Shown: positions 49,484 through 62,920 of the stretch, piece by piece
Numbering within the stretch: position 1 is the stretch's first letter
How the letters are laid out: the number at the start of each line of letters is the position of its first letter
Source of the DNA: Ptiloglossa arizonensis
Taxonomy: Eukaryota; Arthropoda; Insecta; Hymenoptera; Colletidae
DNA: 64,000 nt
Direction of reading: 5' to 3'
Assembly: GCF_051014685.1 (NCBI RefSeq)
Contig: NC_135049.1
Location: forward strand, 32,071,531 to 32,135,530
Notes under the pieces: model-generated
Told to the model about the DNA's origin: nothing
Seen by the model: only the letters and a program-made list of their open reading frames with translations
Databases searched by the model: none
Position numbers and translations under genes: made by a program

Positions 49484-52400
49484 CTATCCGATCGCCGTCG
49501 GACGACGCTACGTGCATCGACTGGTCAATGTTTACCTCGCGTAATCGCGCATAATTATTAACCTCTTGGCGTTGTTCGTCGCGGGGCTGCATCGCGAACG
49601 AGCAGCCTCGGTGGGTCTCGTTGCTGACGATGTTGAGCAACGCGGCCTTGGCCGTTGTCCAAACCGAGAGGCGGGAATCGTTCCGGGCGAGGAGGTTCGG
49701 CCGATTTTCGAGCTGATTTTCGTAACGCGCACGAATCACGAATGCGGTCCGTTTTGCACCGCGGGGTGGCGGATGTGTAACGAAATTGCGACAAAACGCG
49801 TTTGGAAGGACGGGTTGGGCCAACTCGGTGTGCCAGTTCGCGCCAACCTCGCGTAGAAAGTTTCGGATCGTCCCGACGCGAACTCGCGTTACGACGCGAC
49901 CTTGCCGTGAGGTCGTCTCGGCGATCCCTAAGCCCCCGGAGTGGGAGCAGTTCCCCTATTGAAATTCCATTCGGGCGAGTTACGCGCAACCTCGCCGCGC
50001 GCAATCATTTTCACGACGACGATTTAGCTATTCCGTCCTTGTATCCAATTGGTCCTCGTTTGCGACCACGAAACCTAAATAGTCCCTCCCGTCGGTCGCC
50101 GTGCTCCGACCAGGGACCGCGAAGGGCCCTGAGGAGTTGGGTCGTTAACGCTGCTCGAAAATTCCGAAGCCTCTGGAGGATCCAATTTGGAAAAGCCTCC
50201 GGCCGATGCGTACGTGCGGATACCCGGTATTCCTCAAACTTGCGCTTTAACCACCACGACGAGGAGATTTTCGTCGCGCGGTGGATCGGAGATGGAACAT
50301 CGAACGCGATCGCGTTCATTTGCATCGGTTTCGAAGAAGAATCGACATCGCGGTGGGACACCTAGTCTATTCGGTACGATCGGTGTATTCGGACGCGATT
50401 GTGGATTCCGTGAGCAGCCGCGAACGAACTCGGTTTCCATTTGCGGCCCGAAAGAAAGAAAGTTCGAATTCGATTCATTTCGAAGGTGCTTTCGCAGAAA
50501 CACTTTCGAACGATCCGACGGATAGTTCGCAACGGTTCGAGCGCTTTCGCGGAAAGAGCGCAGAGTCGTTTCGGCGCGGTCTCGATGCAAGTTTCGCGCG
50601 TTTGAGAGCGGTTGGAGCGCGGGCCCTCGCGCGAGGCTAGAAAATTCTCGCAAAGTAGAACTCTTTCGGAGGCAAGAAACGTCGGTCTCGTTGGAGCGTC
50701 GTTGACTCGTTATTCTCGGCGAGACGATGACGTTGCCGGCGACGTTGCCGGCGACGAGGACGGCGACGACGCGATGCGCCGCGAAGTGGGCAATAACGAC
50801 GTCGAGAGGACGGAAACGATAACGTTTAAGTAGCGCGTCGAGTATATCGCGCGCACCGGCACCGAGAAAATTTGATTAAAGACGCGAAAAGGTAACTCGA
50901 CGGTTCCTCTCGGTTATATTAATGCTCGGGAGGGTAGCCGCGTTTCCTTTGCTCGTTAGCCGGAAGAAAGGAAAGAGGAGCAAAATATCGAGCCACGGTT
51001 CCCTGGCAAACGACAAGACGTTTGAGTAATACGCGCAACGCCGCCGTACGAAAATCTCCCGGACTATTCGTCAAAGAAAAGCTTCCCGTTTCCATCCACC
51101 TTTGCTCCGGTCGTGTTTGCGCGACACTCGCCGACCGTCCGCGTACGCAGTTTCCTTCTCGACGAGCCTCTCGGACGCGGAGGGAGAATAAATACGACGG
51201 TTCGATCAACGTCCAATTTCGCCGCGAGAGGAAAGAAAAAGGGCGTTACTTCGGAACCACCGCGGCCAATTCCCGATCTCGGATCCGTACGAAGAGGAGC
51301 GAAGCCACGATCGATGTCCAGACTGGTAGAATCCATCGATACGAGGAGGGTGTATCGGTTCGTTCCCCGTCCCGTGCGATTTCCCGATTGGCTATTCAAC
51401 GAACTGCCGTCGTAAAGAGCGGATAAAAAGGGTTCTAAAACGAATCTAAAGCTCCTCGGTTCCGAACCCCGCCGCGAGACCGAATTCTCCGCGCATCCGC
51501 GGGACCGCTCCTTCGACCTTTGGGACGCGACGAGAAAGATTTTCCTCTCGGACGGAAAATGGTCCCGGTTTCCTCGTTTCCTTTTCTCGGACCGAGAGTT
51601 TAATTAAAAGCGCCACGGGTATCGAGGATCTCCTTTCGGGGATTTCTTTCTCGCGAATCATCGATTTCTTCGAAGCGGACCGAGGCTTTCGGAGCCACGG
51701 CGGCCGCGGGTTGCGTCCGTACTTGAATCGAGGCGTTTCCACGATCGTTCTCCAACGGGCGACGTTTCGATTACTCGGCGTTTCGAGCGCGGCCGAGTGG
51801 AAAATGGAAGGTATTTTTTTTTTTTCGTTTTCTCGCGCCGCGGAGGAGAGTCGCTCTCCCGATACAATTTCCCGCGAAACTCGTCAATTTTCGAGACGTC
51901 GATTTCAACCGCGTCCGTTGAACGACTCGCCTTCGAAAACGACGCGACCGCGGATCCCCGTTCGAGCGACGAAACGATTTCCGCCCGCGGTCGGCTATTT
52001 TTTTTTTTTTCGGGAGCAACGGCCGACTTTGCTTCCGCGTCGAGTTCGCGTAACTACGCGCAAGCCAGAACCTGCACCGCGCATGCACGGACGCCGAGCG
52101 TCGCGCGGAGCCTCGTGGAAAAGGAGAATCAGAGCCGGTGGAGTGCCGCCATTGTTTCGTCGGTCTTTAGAACACTCTCCGCATTAGCGTCGTGAATTGG
52201 TACAATGCCGGGAGCCCTCTCTTTTTCTCCTCTTTAACCACTTTTTCCTTCCCCTTTCCGTTCCCGTTCTTTCCTTCTTCCTCGTATTCTTGGTTCCGTC
52301 GGCCGCTTACCAGGCTACGTACCACTTTTCGCTCTCGACCGTCCGACGCTTCTTCTCCGAACTTCTTTCCCTCCTCTTCTCTTCCTCCTCCTCCTTCTCC

Positions 52401-55400
52401 TCCGCTTCTCCCGTCTTCCCTTTTTTACGTACGCGCGTTTGGCCCCGGGAAAAGTGATTTCACGCGTCTACCGTAATCGAGACAATTCCACCGAACGAGA
52501 AACGTTTCGTGGGAACCGGACCGGTTCGCTCCGATCCGGTCCGCGGCGATTACGGAAGGGTCGCGATGAAACGCGCGAGAGATCGCACGGTGAACACGTC
52601 GCATCGGCGCGGTGGAAAGTTTCCAGTTTCGTGGTACGATATCTCGCGGTTTCGTCGAATCGAAACCGTGCCTTCGAATTAACAACGGCGGTCGATTTAA
52701 TTTTAGAATCGGCCCCGAGTGTCTCCTGCTCTCCCCTTCCCCTCTTTTTCGCGCGCGCGTTTTCGTCTTTTTTTCTTTTTTTGTTTTCATTTCTTTTTCT
52801 CACGCCGGGTCGTTTTTTCGCGCGAAAAAGCAATCGAACGAAATCGACGTGGCCGGCGCGCGCGTCTGCCGGCCCAACTATTTCGGGAAATCCAATAGGG
52901 AAGGCTCGATCTCCCCTATTTCCGTGGCATTCGCAGAGAGGGATCTTCGGAAAGCGCAAAACGTCGCTCGTTACTCGAGCTCCGCGATTCTCGTCAGCCG
53001 TTGAGCCGGCTTGACAAACGACGGACATTATCCGGTTCGGCGTAGCTCGCCGCGGCGTTAACGATAAATCGCCATCCCGATAATTAATATCCTGCCTTTG
53101 GGCGCATCGTCCGATTATAAATAGCGGGAACGGTATCGCGACGGCGGACGCCTCTCGCCAGCGTTTCGCCCCGGTACCGATCGAGAGACACGGACAACCG
53201 TACGGTTGTTTCGTTCGATACGCTGGTTTCCGTACGGTGCGTCGATTCGTCGTTTCGACGCCGAACGAAATATTTCACCCAGGGATGAGTAATCGTAGCG
53301 TGGAGAGAACGAAGAACGTTCAACGAACGCGGTACACCCAACCACCGGAAGAAACCCGCGCGCGGGTACGCCGAGACGGACCGTTCGACCTTTTCCTCGC
53401 TTCTACGAGTCTTCGAGCTCGCCTCGGACGTTTTTACGCGCGAACTTGAACATTTTTTACCCGCTTCTCGCGACCTTCAATACTCGCGAACGCGATCGTC
53501 TCGAAGGCGTTCTTCGAAATCGCGCGAGTCGAGTCTATACGGACAAAGTCACGGACGAAGACACCGAGAAGTTGTTCTCGCGGAAGACGCGCAAACGAAC
53601 AAACGACGTCGCGGGCAAGGTCGATCGAGGATCGATGGGTTAGCCGTTGGAAAAGTTTTCGAGCAAACGAAAGCCGAGAATCGACGCGTCGCGACACCAC
53701 GGGACGGATTTCTCGACGTATTTGCTCGGCAAAGTTCGCAATCTGTGAACATATTGGCTTCGAGGTCCCGCTTATATCCATATCCCACTAGCCGACCTTT
53801 GCGGTTCGCGATATTGGTAGCCCGAGGTTTTCTCGATTTTCATCGAATCTCGGCAAGCTTCCCCGCGATCGAAACGAATTTCCCAGGAAAAGAGCTACGT
53901 ACGCGTAGGCGACCGGAACGAGGACGATCGGCGGAAAGCAGCGTCGACGTTCGAGCGTTATCGCGATATCGTGGACGTTTTCCAATAGATCGCGCCGGTC
54001 GGCCGCCGGGACGCTCGACGAGAGATAATTTCATACGGTGAGCGCACCAGCAGTCGCGGTTTCGAGCCGCGAAGTGGAAAACGCTCCGAATTTATGGCTC
54101 GGGCCAGATGGCAAGCCCGAAGGAAAGGAAACGGGGAGCGCCGGAGAGAACGTGCTCGACCGAACCGGGAAGATAAATTTCAATTTATCGGTCGAGGAAG
54201 TTCCGCTCCGAGCGACGCTCGATCGACGATATCATCGGGGAGCGAGGAGGACGCGCAACAAACGCGAAAAAAGAAGCGCGCGGCGATACGACGGTCGAAA
54301 AACTCGCGAGGATCGAAGCTCGCGCTTGGATTCCAGCGGAAGACTCGAGCGGCGAGGAGGAACCGAATCCGACGAGATCCCGACGGGAGATAGGTCACGC
54401 GGGAGGGAGGACGAATCGTTACGGTCCAGGAGCGATTAATCGTCCGATCGAATCGAGCCGAGGGAGACGGCTAGGATTTAATCGACGTTCGAGGACTCCG
54501 GGAGACCGTTTTCGCGATCGTATTTCCGAGAGCGGTTTCCTCGTCCGCTCGAAAATATCCCCGCGCCGATTTTCCGCTCTCGGCTCGCGAGGAACGAACG
54601 AAAGGGACTTTCGAAGGGATAATCTCGAAGCACGGCGCGGATTCGGGGTAGGTGAATCGTGGAGCGGAAGTCCGCAGCCGGGGCAGAGGCGCGGCACGGC
54701 GCGCGTAAGCAAAAGCCTCGCTTAGTCGGCAGTTTCAATTAAGTATCGAGCTTTCGCTGACGAGGCACGCGATCTTTCTTCCCCTTCCCCTTGCTCTTCT
54801 CCGGCACCCTACTCCTCTCTTTAGACGCACCCCGTCGCCATCTTTTCCTCGTTAACTCTTAACGACGCGACATTTATTCTTCGCGATAGGATCCAGGGGA
54901 TGGAAACCCGTCTTACGTTTCTCTCTTTCTCTCGCTTTCTTCGTTTCTCCTCCGTTATCCGTAATTCCCGCGCGCCCGATACACCACCGTCTCGGGACGC
55001 TTTCAGCCGCGGCGCGCGAGGTCCCGGGAAACGGCGAGAACTCGAAAACGAGGAGGAAATTTCGAATCGTAGGGTAAACGAAACTCGACGGTGGTTCCGT
55101 TTATTTGTTCAACCGGTTCGTTACGGACTTTGCGCGTACGAAACCCACGCTACGATAAAACGAAGCTCGAAGCGCGATCGGGCGAGGTGCCGAGACGCGA
55201 GCACGTCGAAGTGGAACGAATGGAGGAACGACGATTAACGAAACCGTACGCGCCGAGTAATCGGCTCTTGGAAAAAGAGAGTATCCCATCCTTCGTCTCT
55301 TTCCGGATAAGCGTCCTTAAGATCGAAATTCTCTTTCCTAGAATTTCGTCGTTCGATCGGACACCGTGATCCCGTGGTTACGATCGCGCGAAGCAAGAAG

Positions 55401-57230
55401 CACGGGCGCGGGCTCGCGTCCGCTGGAAATAGAATTGGCTACGACTATGTATTTCCGCGCATCATTGTCGCCGCGGTTACGCAATTGTCGTCCGGCGCGC
55501 GATACAATTTCGATCGCGGGAAATTGGCGCGCGGGTGTTCGCCTCGCGTAAACTCTCGAGGCCGTGCTCGCGCGATCCTTGAATCCGGTAGTATTTTTAC
55601 GCGTCTCGGGGACGATCCACCGATGAGAACCGAGCCCGAGAAAATCACGGAAGACGTTGGCCGAAGCATCGTCCGACTGGCTGGCAAACGGGACGGTCCA
55701 AGGGGATGGCATTTAGGGTGGCGTCGCGGCGCCATGCGAACCGGGGAATGTCCCGCTCGCCCTTCTTCCGCGTCTAGTTGACGGTGCGAAAGATTTTCAT
55801 TGAGCGTCGCCGTCGACGTCGGCAAAGGTCGTCTCGGTATAAATAACCCTGGCGCCGTTGTTGGCGCGCTCTCGTTTCTCCGCTTCTTCGGTCAATTCCT
55901 TTGCCGTTACGCGCGTTACGCCGCGTTTCCTAGCGTTTCGCAGCGCCGCGAAACACGGAAGAGTTCTCCGCGTTCGCGATACGGGGACGAATATTTCCTC
56001 GGCCGAGTCGAACCGAAACCGAGTACTCGCGAAACGATTCGCGCGCTGGTATCGAACATACGTAGACGCGAAACAGGATCGAACGATCGTCGCGGGGAAG
56101 TTAAAATTGGCGAGGGTTGCACGGTTCCCGACACGGCGGTTTCGCCGAACGAGTTCGATTCTCGGACGAAAACAAATCGCGCCGAGTCGAGAGGGTGTCT
56201 CCAGCGAGGAGGGTAATGCGAAAAGTTGGACGTCTTCGATTCTCCTCCTCTCTCTCTCTCTCTTGGAGAACTCCGGAAAAGTCGAGCTTGGGAAACTTCT
56301 TTACCCTTTGTCCCGATTTCGCCGCGATATCGCGACCGTGCGCGATTATCGGAGAACCGAGAGAGGATACGCTCTGGAGAAACGTCGAGAGTTTCTGGAC
56401 GGATCTCGGATCGAAACCGGCTCGATTTCTTCGATCTGTTCCGGCCGGTCGGGATCGTTCGGAAAGGTTTCTTCGTTCGGTTTCACCGATGCGCCAAGTT
56501 CGAGGAATCGATTTCTCTCACCGAATCGTCCTCTCTCGGGTCGCGTCGCGCATTATCTCGGAGCGTTCCGCGTAAACGGAGAGTGCGCGTGTTTGAAACG
56601 TTTCCATCGGTCGCGAGTCGTAAGACAGCTTGGCACCGTCGCGACGCTCGGTTATTTCGTTGGACGAGACGAGAAGGAGACGGGGGGCAGCCGCGATTCC
56701 CGCTTTCTCGTTTTCAATTCGGGCCATGGATCGAAGCTAGGATAAAAAGGGAGCGCTCGAGAACGGGGCGGAATTTCATTGAAAAGTTTCCTACGAATTA
56801 GTCGCGAGGCTGAATAACGCCACTTGGAAGTTTTAACCGAGGGCCGGCGTTTCGTTGTCGGAGAGCCTACTCCGCTCGACCCGGCTGCCGTGCAGCCTGG
56901 TACCTCGTTTTCGGGTTTGCGAGTCGCCACCGAGAGTCCCCGAGCAAGGATCGGGTCGAGCTGCGCGCAACTTTGACCCCCCGAACGCGAACCTTTTCAA
57001 CCAACGGTCGCTCGATTACGTTTCGCGTCGTAATGCGAAATTATACGTTCGAGAGTAGAATCCTATTCGCGCTCGTGCAACGCGTGAATCGATCGATCTC
57101 GAACGGCCACGTACCGCTCGTCGTCGGACGAGACGGAATCGTTTTCGCAGGGGTAGACAATTCCGTTACGTTCGCGAACGAAATTCGCTCGCGTTCGCGA
57201 AAACTAACGACGCGTTTCCATTTGTTGCAG
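49484..57230. other. Unassigned stretch upstream of the small gene, presumed intronic
   Basis: The first few hundred bases may hold the small gene's regulatory DNA. TATA-like words at 53114 and 55836 lack a following gene. Repeats include a doubled 12-nt unit at 50729-50757 and CT/TCC-rich DNA at 52220-52430. Long frames (for example 55858-56745) are arginine-rich shadows. Confidence 0.3.
50729..50757. repeat. Doubled 12-nt repeat
   Basis: GACGTTGCCGGC occurs twice in tandem followed by a partial third unit. Confidence 0.9.
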
Positions 57231-57311
57231 AAGGCTTTGAAGGTATCCCACAGTGGTCGTCGTTGTCGTCGTCGTCGTCGTCGCTGTCACCGTCGGTGTG
57301 GTTGTTGCAGG
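57231..57311 (+). other. Candidate 81-nt exon with Ser-codon repeat
   Basis: A consensus branch site CTAAC (A at 57207), a pyrimidine-rich stretch and TTGTTGCAG precede it, and GTAAGC follows at 57312. Length is a multiple of three. Two frames are open: one gives a Ser-rich peptide beginning GFEGIPQWSS from a (TCG)n run, the other an Arg/Cys-rich one. A second TTGTTGCAG ends at 57310, directly before the donor. No homology is recognised; it may be coding or leader. Confidence 0.35.
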
Positions 57312-60300
57312 GTAAGCAAACGCGCGTTCGCTCGGTCCTCGGGGCTCGGGAACTCAAAGTTTCGAAAGAGTCTCGCGAAGACGAAAGAAGTAAATCGCTT
57401 CGAGCGGCTCGGAGCGCGTTTACGACCCGGAGTGTAGCGTTTCGTTGGTTGGAAACGGTACGAGAGTAATCGGCAATTCCGATGGGGGGATTTCGTAGGG
57501 TTGCGCGAGGGGCAATAGCGCGCCAGAAATGTTATCGATTTTCGCCGGGTCGCGTCTCGAACGCTACTTTTTTTCCGAGAGAGACCACTGTGCTCCCTCT
57601 CGTGTCCCGATTCCCTCGAATTTCGCTCGCGATTCGAAAGTTGCGGCTGGATGGAAACGGAATCGATCCCGGCTTCGACGTTCCCGAAACACGGAAGACG
57701 GAGGGGGTAGCGATTATTTTTCAGGGGTACGTTCGGGGGATCGATTCTCGAATCGGATCACGCGCACGGCCGGTTCGTTAGGCTGTTTGGCCTCGGGCTC
57801 GATTAGCCGCTCGACGCGACGAATTCCAGACCGTTGCCAAAATCTTTAAACGGCGATCCCCCTTTGTTTCGTCGGTGCACGGGTTCCTGCGTTGCAAAAA
57901 TTTACAGTCGATTCGTGGCGAGCTTTCGATCCGAATCGGTGTCCCGTTTCCGGGTCGTGTCCCTGGTGGAATCGCGTTCGACTCCAGCGATGGAAACTCG
58001 CGCCAACAGCGAACGTCCTTGGGAGATCCAGGCTCCTCCGATGATTCCGTCCTAGTTGTTCCGAGTGGAATCCTTCCGTACGCAATGTCCACTAGGAAGT
58101 GTATATTTTTAAACTCGCGAGCTATCCGCGAGCACCGTACCCTCGTTTCGTTCGTTGGAGAACGCTCGGCGAATCGTCGCACGGTACGATCGCCGTGTGC
58201 GATAGATAATTACTGGGTCACGGGGCAACGCAAGATTCCCGATGGTTTTATCGTCCGGGGCTCTGCGGGCTCGACAGAATGCGAAATTATGAGTTTGCGT
58301 GTTCCCGGTGCGGCGATACGCCGTCGAAGTAGGGTATCGGCACGATCGGGACCGCGGCCGGGGCCGGGCTCGCGAGATCCTCGCGATGCTAAACCGAGTC
58401 CACCGGGTGGGAAAACTGCGGCAAAGGGTGTCTCTCGATGGAACCGTGCGACCCTTTCGCGAAGCCTCGGTGTCGTTTTTCTCTCGTCGCGTAATTGGAT
58501 TCGAAATTTAATCGGGAATCCGCGACAATTAGCGCCGGCTCAGAAATTACTCCGGTCCGGTGTACGGGGGTGAAAGTTTGCTTTGGGAACTACTAATTAA
58601 CGATGGCCGACGATCGATACCGGAAACGAACGGAGACGGGGCCGCAGGGGGCCGATCCACTGACGGTTAACGGGGATACGCGGTTCGATGTAACGCGACG
58701 TTGACGAAACCGGGTCGAAACGGAATGCGAGCCAGTTCCCGAGTAATGCTTTTCGACGAACGCGTAATCGTGAAGAATGACACTCCAGGGAATCGCAGTT
58801 GCGAAGTGAACCCGCACGCGTGCACTTGCGGACCTGTCACGAGCGATTGCCAAAGCGTTCTCTCTCGGGCGTGTTTCGTCCGCGACGGATCCTTTCGTCT
58901 TCTCTTTCCACCATTTCGGAGCAAATTTATCGCAAAGGCGACCGTGTAACGTACGAGAGTCGATCGACGATAAAGACAACGGTTTCTTTTGTCTCTGCTG
59001 GTAGGAAAATCGGCAATGTCGACTCCGGAACGTAGCCTGTATCGTCGAGGAACCCTCCTCGCGGAGGAGGTTTCCCTTCGGGGTGAAACGTATTTTCCAG
59101 GCGCGAGATTAAAGACGCCCCGGTCGAAACGGAGCTCCGCTGGAACGGCTCCTCGTAATACTTTCCCGCGAACGACGACGATGACTTCTATCGTTGCCCG
59201 CCAAAATGGTGGAAGGGATCGTACGAGAGAACCCTCCGGTCAAGATCCCTTCCGTAGGGCCATAACCCTCGACGTCGATGGACGTTCGTAAATCGACCGA
59301 CCTTTCTCCAGATATCTTGGCCGGGGTCTTCTCCCGGAATACACGGAAAATTTTCGACTAGTTTCCGAAAAATTTCCCCTCCTCGTTTTCCACTTCTTTC
59401 CGGGCCGAGATCGACTCTTTCGCGTCGAGATCGAGAGAACGTTCGACCTCGAACATTGTTAATCGTTGGCGAAAAATATGTAGGCGCGATACCGAGGCGA
59501 CCTCGGTCCCTGCCAGCTTCTCGCCGCTCGAGCCGTCTCCGCTCGCACGGTTCGTCGACTTTCACGTCCGATCACTCTCTTTGCTCCTCTCGGTTGCTGG
59601 CAAATCAATACCCATCCACGGTTCCCACCCTCCTTCGGGGGTTTTTCTCCTCTCCCGGCGGCGTGAACTTGGCGACGCACGACCCTGCGTGCCGGTCGAC
59701 CGTCCGTCACCGAACGAATCGCTCGCGCGCGAACAGTTACCCGGATCGGTCCAACGCGGTACACTCGAGGACTCGCGACGACCTTATTGGCCACCGACTC
59801 GTCTCCCGTATCGGGTTCGGGACCGAAAGTTTCGCCGGTCCAACGACTCGATCGATCCCGCTATCCGTCGAATAGCTCCGTTCTCTCTTCTCGCGCTCGA
59901 AATTGCTCGCCGCCTACGACCGTCTGGCGAATTTTCGCGGCAGACCTCGCGCAGACGGCCGGCCGTCCACGCGGAGGTGTCCGCTCGCGTGCGATTTACG
60001 CGCGCGCGATAAAACTCGTTTCGGTGGTCCGTCGGTCGAGCTGCGAACCTATTCGACCTGTCGCGTATTCCTTTATTTTACGAGAGGCTCTTTCGGCCCG
60101 ATAAATCCGTTTTACGAACGCGGCAGATATCCCACGGAACGGGGAATCTCGGGTACCGACGGTACGCGTTGTCGTGCATATTTATACGACGATTCAGAGT
60201 GACAAATTACGCGGGATTCCGTGACAGTCGAAGGCGAAATAGTTTTTCTCGGGGAGCGAATAAACCCTCGCCACCCACCCTCTTCGGGGCGTTCTCGAGG

Positions 60301-60338
60301 CCGGGTGTTTCTTTTTCTTTTCTTTTTTCTTCTTTTAG
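57312..60338. other. Unassigned stretch with one possible exon
   Basis: Mostly CpG-rich DNA without clear exons. The item worth keeping is a strong acceptor (TTTGTCTCTGCTGGTAG ending 59004) followed by an ATG at 59016 and an open frame to 59291. That 91-residue product (MSTPERSLYRRGTLLAEE...) is less arginine-biased than the shadows but has no recognised domain. Confidence 0.25.
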
Positions 60339-60460
60339 GATTTATGGCGGACGCATCGAAGAGCTCGACGTGCTCGAAGATCCGGCGTCCTTCGTCTTAT
60401 AAATTAGACGCCTCGGGCGCGAGCTTCGAGCCACGACGAGCTCTCGTCGACGTCGCGGCG
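60339..60460 (+). other. Candidate 122-nt exon after a very strong acceptor
   Basis: About 30 nt of nearly pure T/C ending TTTTAG precede it and GTAAGC follows at 60461. An ATG at 60344 opens exactly 39 codons to the donor (MADASKSSTCSKIRRPSSYK...). A second frame reads IYGGRIEELDVLEDPASFVL and stops at 60402, as a last exon would. Which is used, if either, cannot be told from sequence. Confidence 0.3.
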
Positions 60461-62244
60461 GTAAGCGCTCGTGAATAATCGAGCGCGTCTCGCATTAGTC
60501 GCGGCCGCCCTTATCTGCCTCTCGTTTATAGCGTACGGCTCGCTCGCTCCCGCTCACCGTCCGTTATGAAAAGGTCACCTCCGTCCCCGGTCCTGGGAAA
60601 TCGAGCCGCGTTACCCCGATACGAGTCGGCGAGACGAAACGCCGATGTTTCGAGCCTCGATCGAATTTGTCGCGATCGGAACTTTTCTCCGTTGTTCCCG
60701 TTTCTCGGTCTCGAGCGGAGAACAGCTGCGAAAACAAAACCCGGCTGGCCTAAATTCGTCCCGCCGGTTCGCCTCTTCGGGCAAAAATTCTCCAACGGTG
60801 TGTCTCGCGCTTCGACAAAAATTTCATCGAGCTCTCCGAACGCGCGTAGCTCTCCGGTCGCGTCGGCTCGCGCGCGTAATTCGATCCGATCGTCGATCCA
60901 ACGTTATATTCGGCCGTCCGGCCTTGCTCGGAACAGTGGATCCTCGTGCAAATTTTCGAGAAAATTAAGCGACGGTGTCCGCTGCTCCGCCGAGAATCCA
61001 CGCGGTCCCATTTGTTACCGCGCCGCGAGTAAGGCGGATCCGAAGCCCGCGTAGTCGTCCCGCTCGTCGAAAACTGGAGGCGACCGTAACGCATCGATTT
61101 TTCGCGTTTCTCTTTGTCTCGCGAGGCACGATCGAACGACGAATTTTCACCGTTTCTGGACAAAGCTGCGAACTATCGCGAGAAAAACGCGCGCGAGAGA
61201 GAGAGAGAAACGTCCTCTTTGACGTTAACGGGCGCAAAGACCGACGAGACCGACCGAGAAAACCTTTGATTCCTCTCTCGGCTCAGGAACGTGCACGCCG
61301 CGTCGATTTTTCGGCAAAAGAACGACGAGAACACGGCGTGCACGTTCGCAACTCGCTCTTTTCGTTGGTATTGTTCGGTATCGGGATCTCGGGATATTTC
61401 GTACGTAGGGAGGATGCGGTCGGGGCGTCTTTAAAGGAACGACACCGGGTACGTGATCCGCGTGCCAGTGGTCGTTTCGTGTTTTTCGGCCATCGAAACG
61501 AACTCTGTTGTTCCTTTCCGTGCAATTTGCCCGCGCTTTCTTCCGCGCGGCCGATATCTTTCCTCGCGTCCGGGCGACGATCGATACAGTCTCGACAACA
61601 CCTGAAACTCGGAACGGGACGGATATTCGGCAACTTGCCATTTCCTCTTTCGTAATCTAGCCGAAAGTTCCGCTTCGTTCGATTAAACGCGTATCTTAGC
61701 GCGTCGATCGATCGAGACTGCGAAACTTTTTCACCGGTGATCCTTCGATTCTTCGGCGGAACGACGATCGAAGCGGATCGTTCTGTTCGGTTCGCGCGAC
61801 TCGTACTCTCCACCGAGGTAAATTCGATTCGCGATATTCCGATTCGGGGGCGTTTGCGGTGCCAAGTTGCTCGCGTTCGATGCAAATGCGCAGCTAACTG
61901 TAGGAACTTGTCGCGTTCGAGCGTCTCGAGGAGCTCCAGTCGAGCTCGCCGCTTAATCCGCTTTTACGTTCCGCGTAAAGACGCATAAGCCGGCTTTACG
62001 ATCGGTCAAATTCGCCCGGGTGCTCCAGACTTCCGTAAATGCCGTCCTCGAGGTTTTCCCTTCTCGAACGACTCCACGGTGGATCTCGCGCGGAATTTCA
62101 AACTTTCCTTCGAGATCGTCGCCCGTTCTCAACTGGGGAGAGTTCTTCGATGAACGACTGGTTCGTTTCCTTTGCGCCAAATCTCTCTCTCGAAGATCTC
62201 GTCGTTCTCGAAATTTACCGGACGCGATCACGGCCAATGTACGC

Positions 62245-62278
62245 CGAGACGAGACGAGACGAGACGAGACGAGACGAG
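62245..62278. repeat. (CGAGA)n pentanucleotide repeat
   Basis: About seven perfect tandem units. Confidence 0.95.
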
Positions 62279-62889
62279 TCGTATTCGGTGCAAAGGTGTC
62301 GTTCCCAGCTTGGAAATCGGGCTCCAGTGTTCCTCGGGGGAGTCGGTTCGGACTTTCGCCGCGGAGGATAGAGATAAGAACCGAGAACGATAAAAAGAGG
62401 CGCGCGGAGGAGTCCGACGGTAAAACGGTTTCGCCGTAGGAAACGCGCGCTTCCGGTTATTGACCAACGTTGCCGGCGGCGTAAGCCGAGTTTACGATAT
62501 TCGAGGCAATATCGAAGAAGAGGCGCAGGACGCGAGGGAACGACGGAAAGGAGGAAGAGGGCGCAGCACGGGGCCGGGGGATGCGCGGGAGAACGCGCGA
62601 CGGCGTTAAGGAGCGGACCACCGACACCCCTCGCCGGCCCCTCACCGCCCCCGAGAGTTACGAGACGCGAGGTGGCGCGCGAGCACAGAGGAGCGGTAGC
62701 GCGACGGAATACACACTTATTTGCATTCTCATTTGTATGCCTGCGCAGCGGTTTGACGAGGTGCTATGATTTATGGAAAGTCTCGGGGAGCGGGGTAATA
62801 ACCTCTTAGCGGATGCCATCTCGTCGACCGACGTTATTAGTTGGTAAACTATGCGTTATTCCGCTCGGTTGGGGGCGTCTCGCGCCACC

Positions 62890-62920
62890 GCCGCCTCCTC
62901 CTCCTCCTCCACCTCCTCCG
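62890..62920. repeat. (CCT)n trinucleotide repeat
   Basis: Nearly pure CTC/CCT triplets with one A. A proline run appears in one frame, but no gene context supports it. Confidence 0.9.

Noticed and set aside
55858..56745. 295-codon plus-strand frame
   Set aside because: Arginine-rich, no recognisable motif, overlapped by other open frames in both strands.
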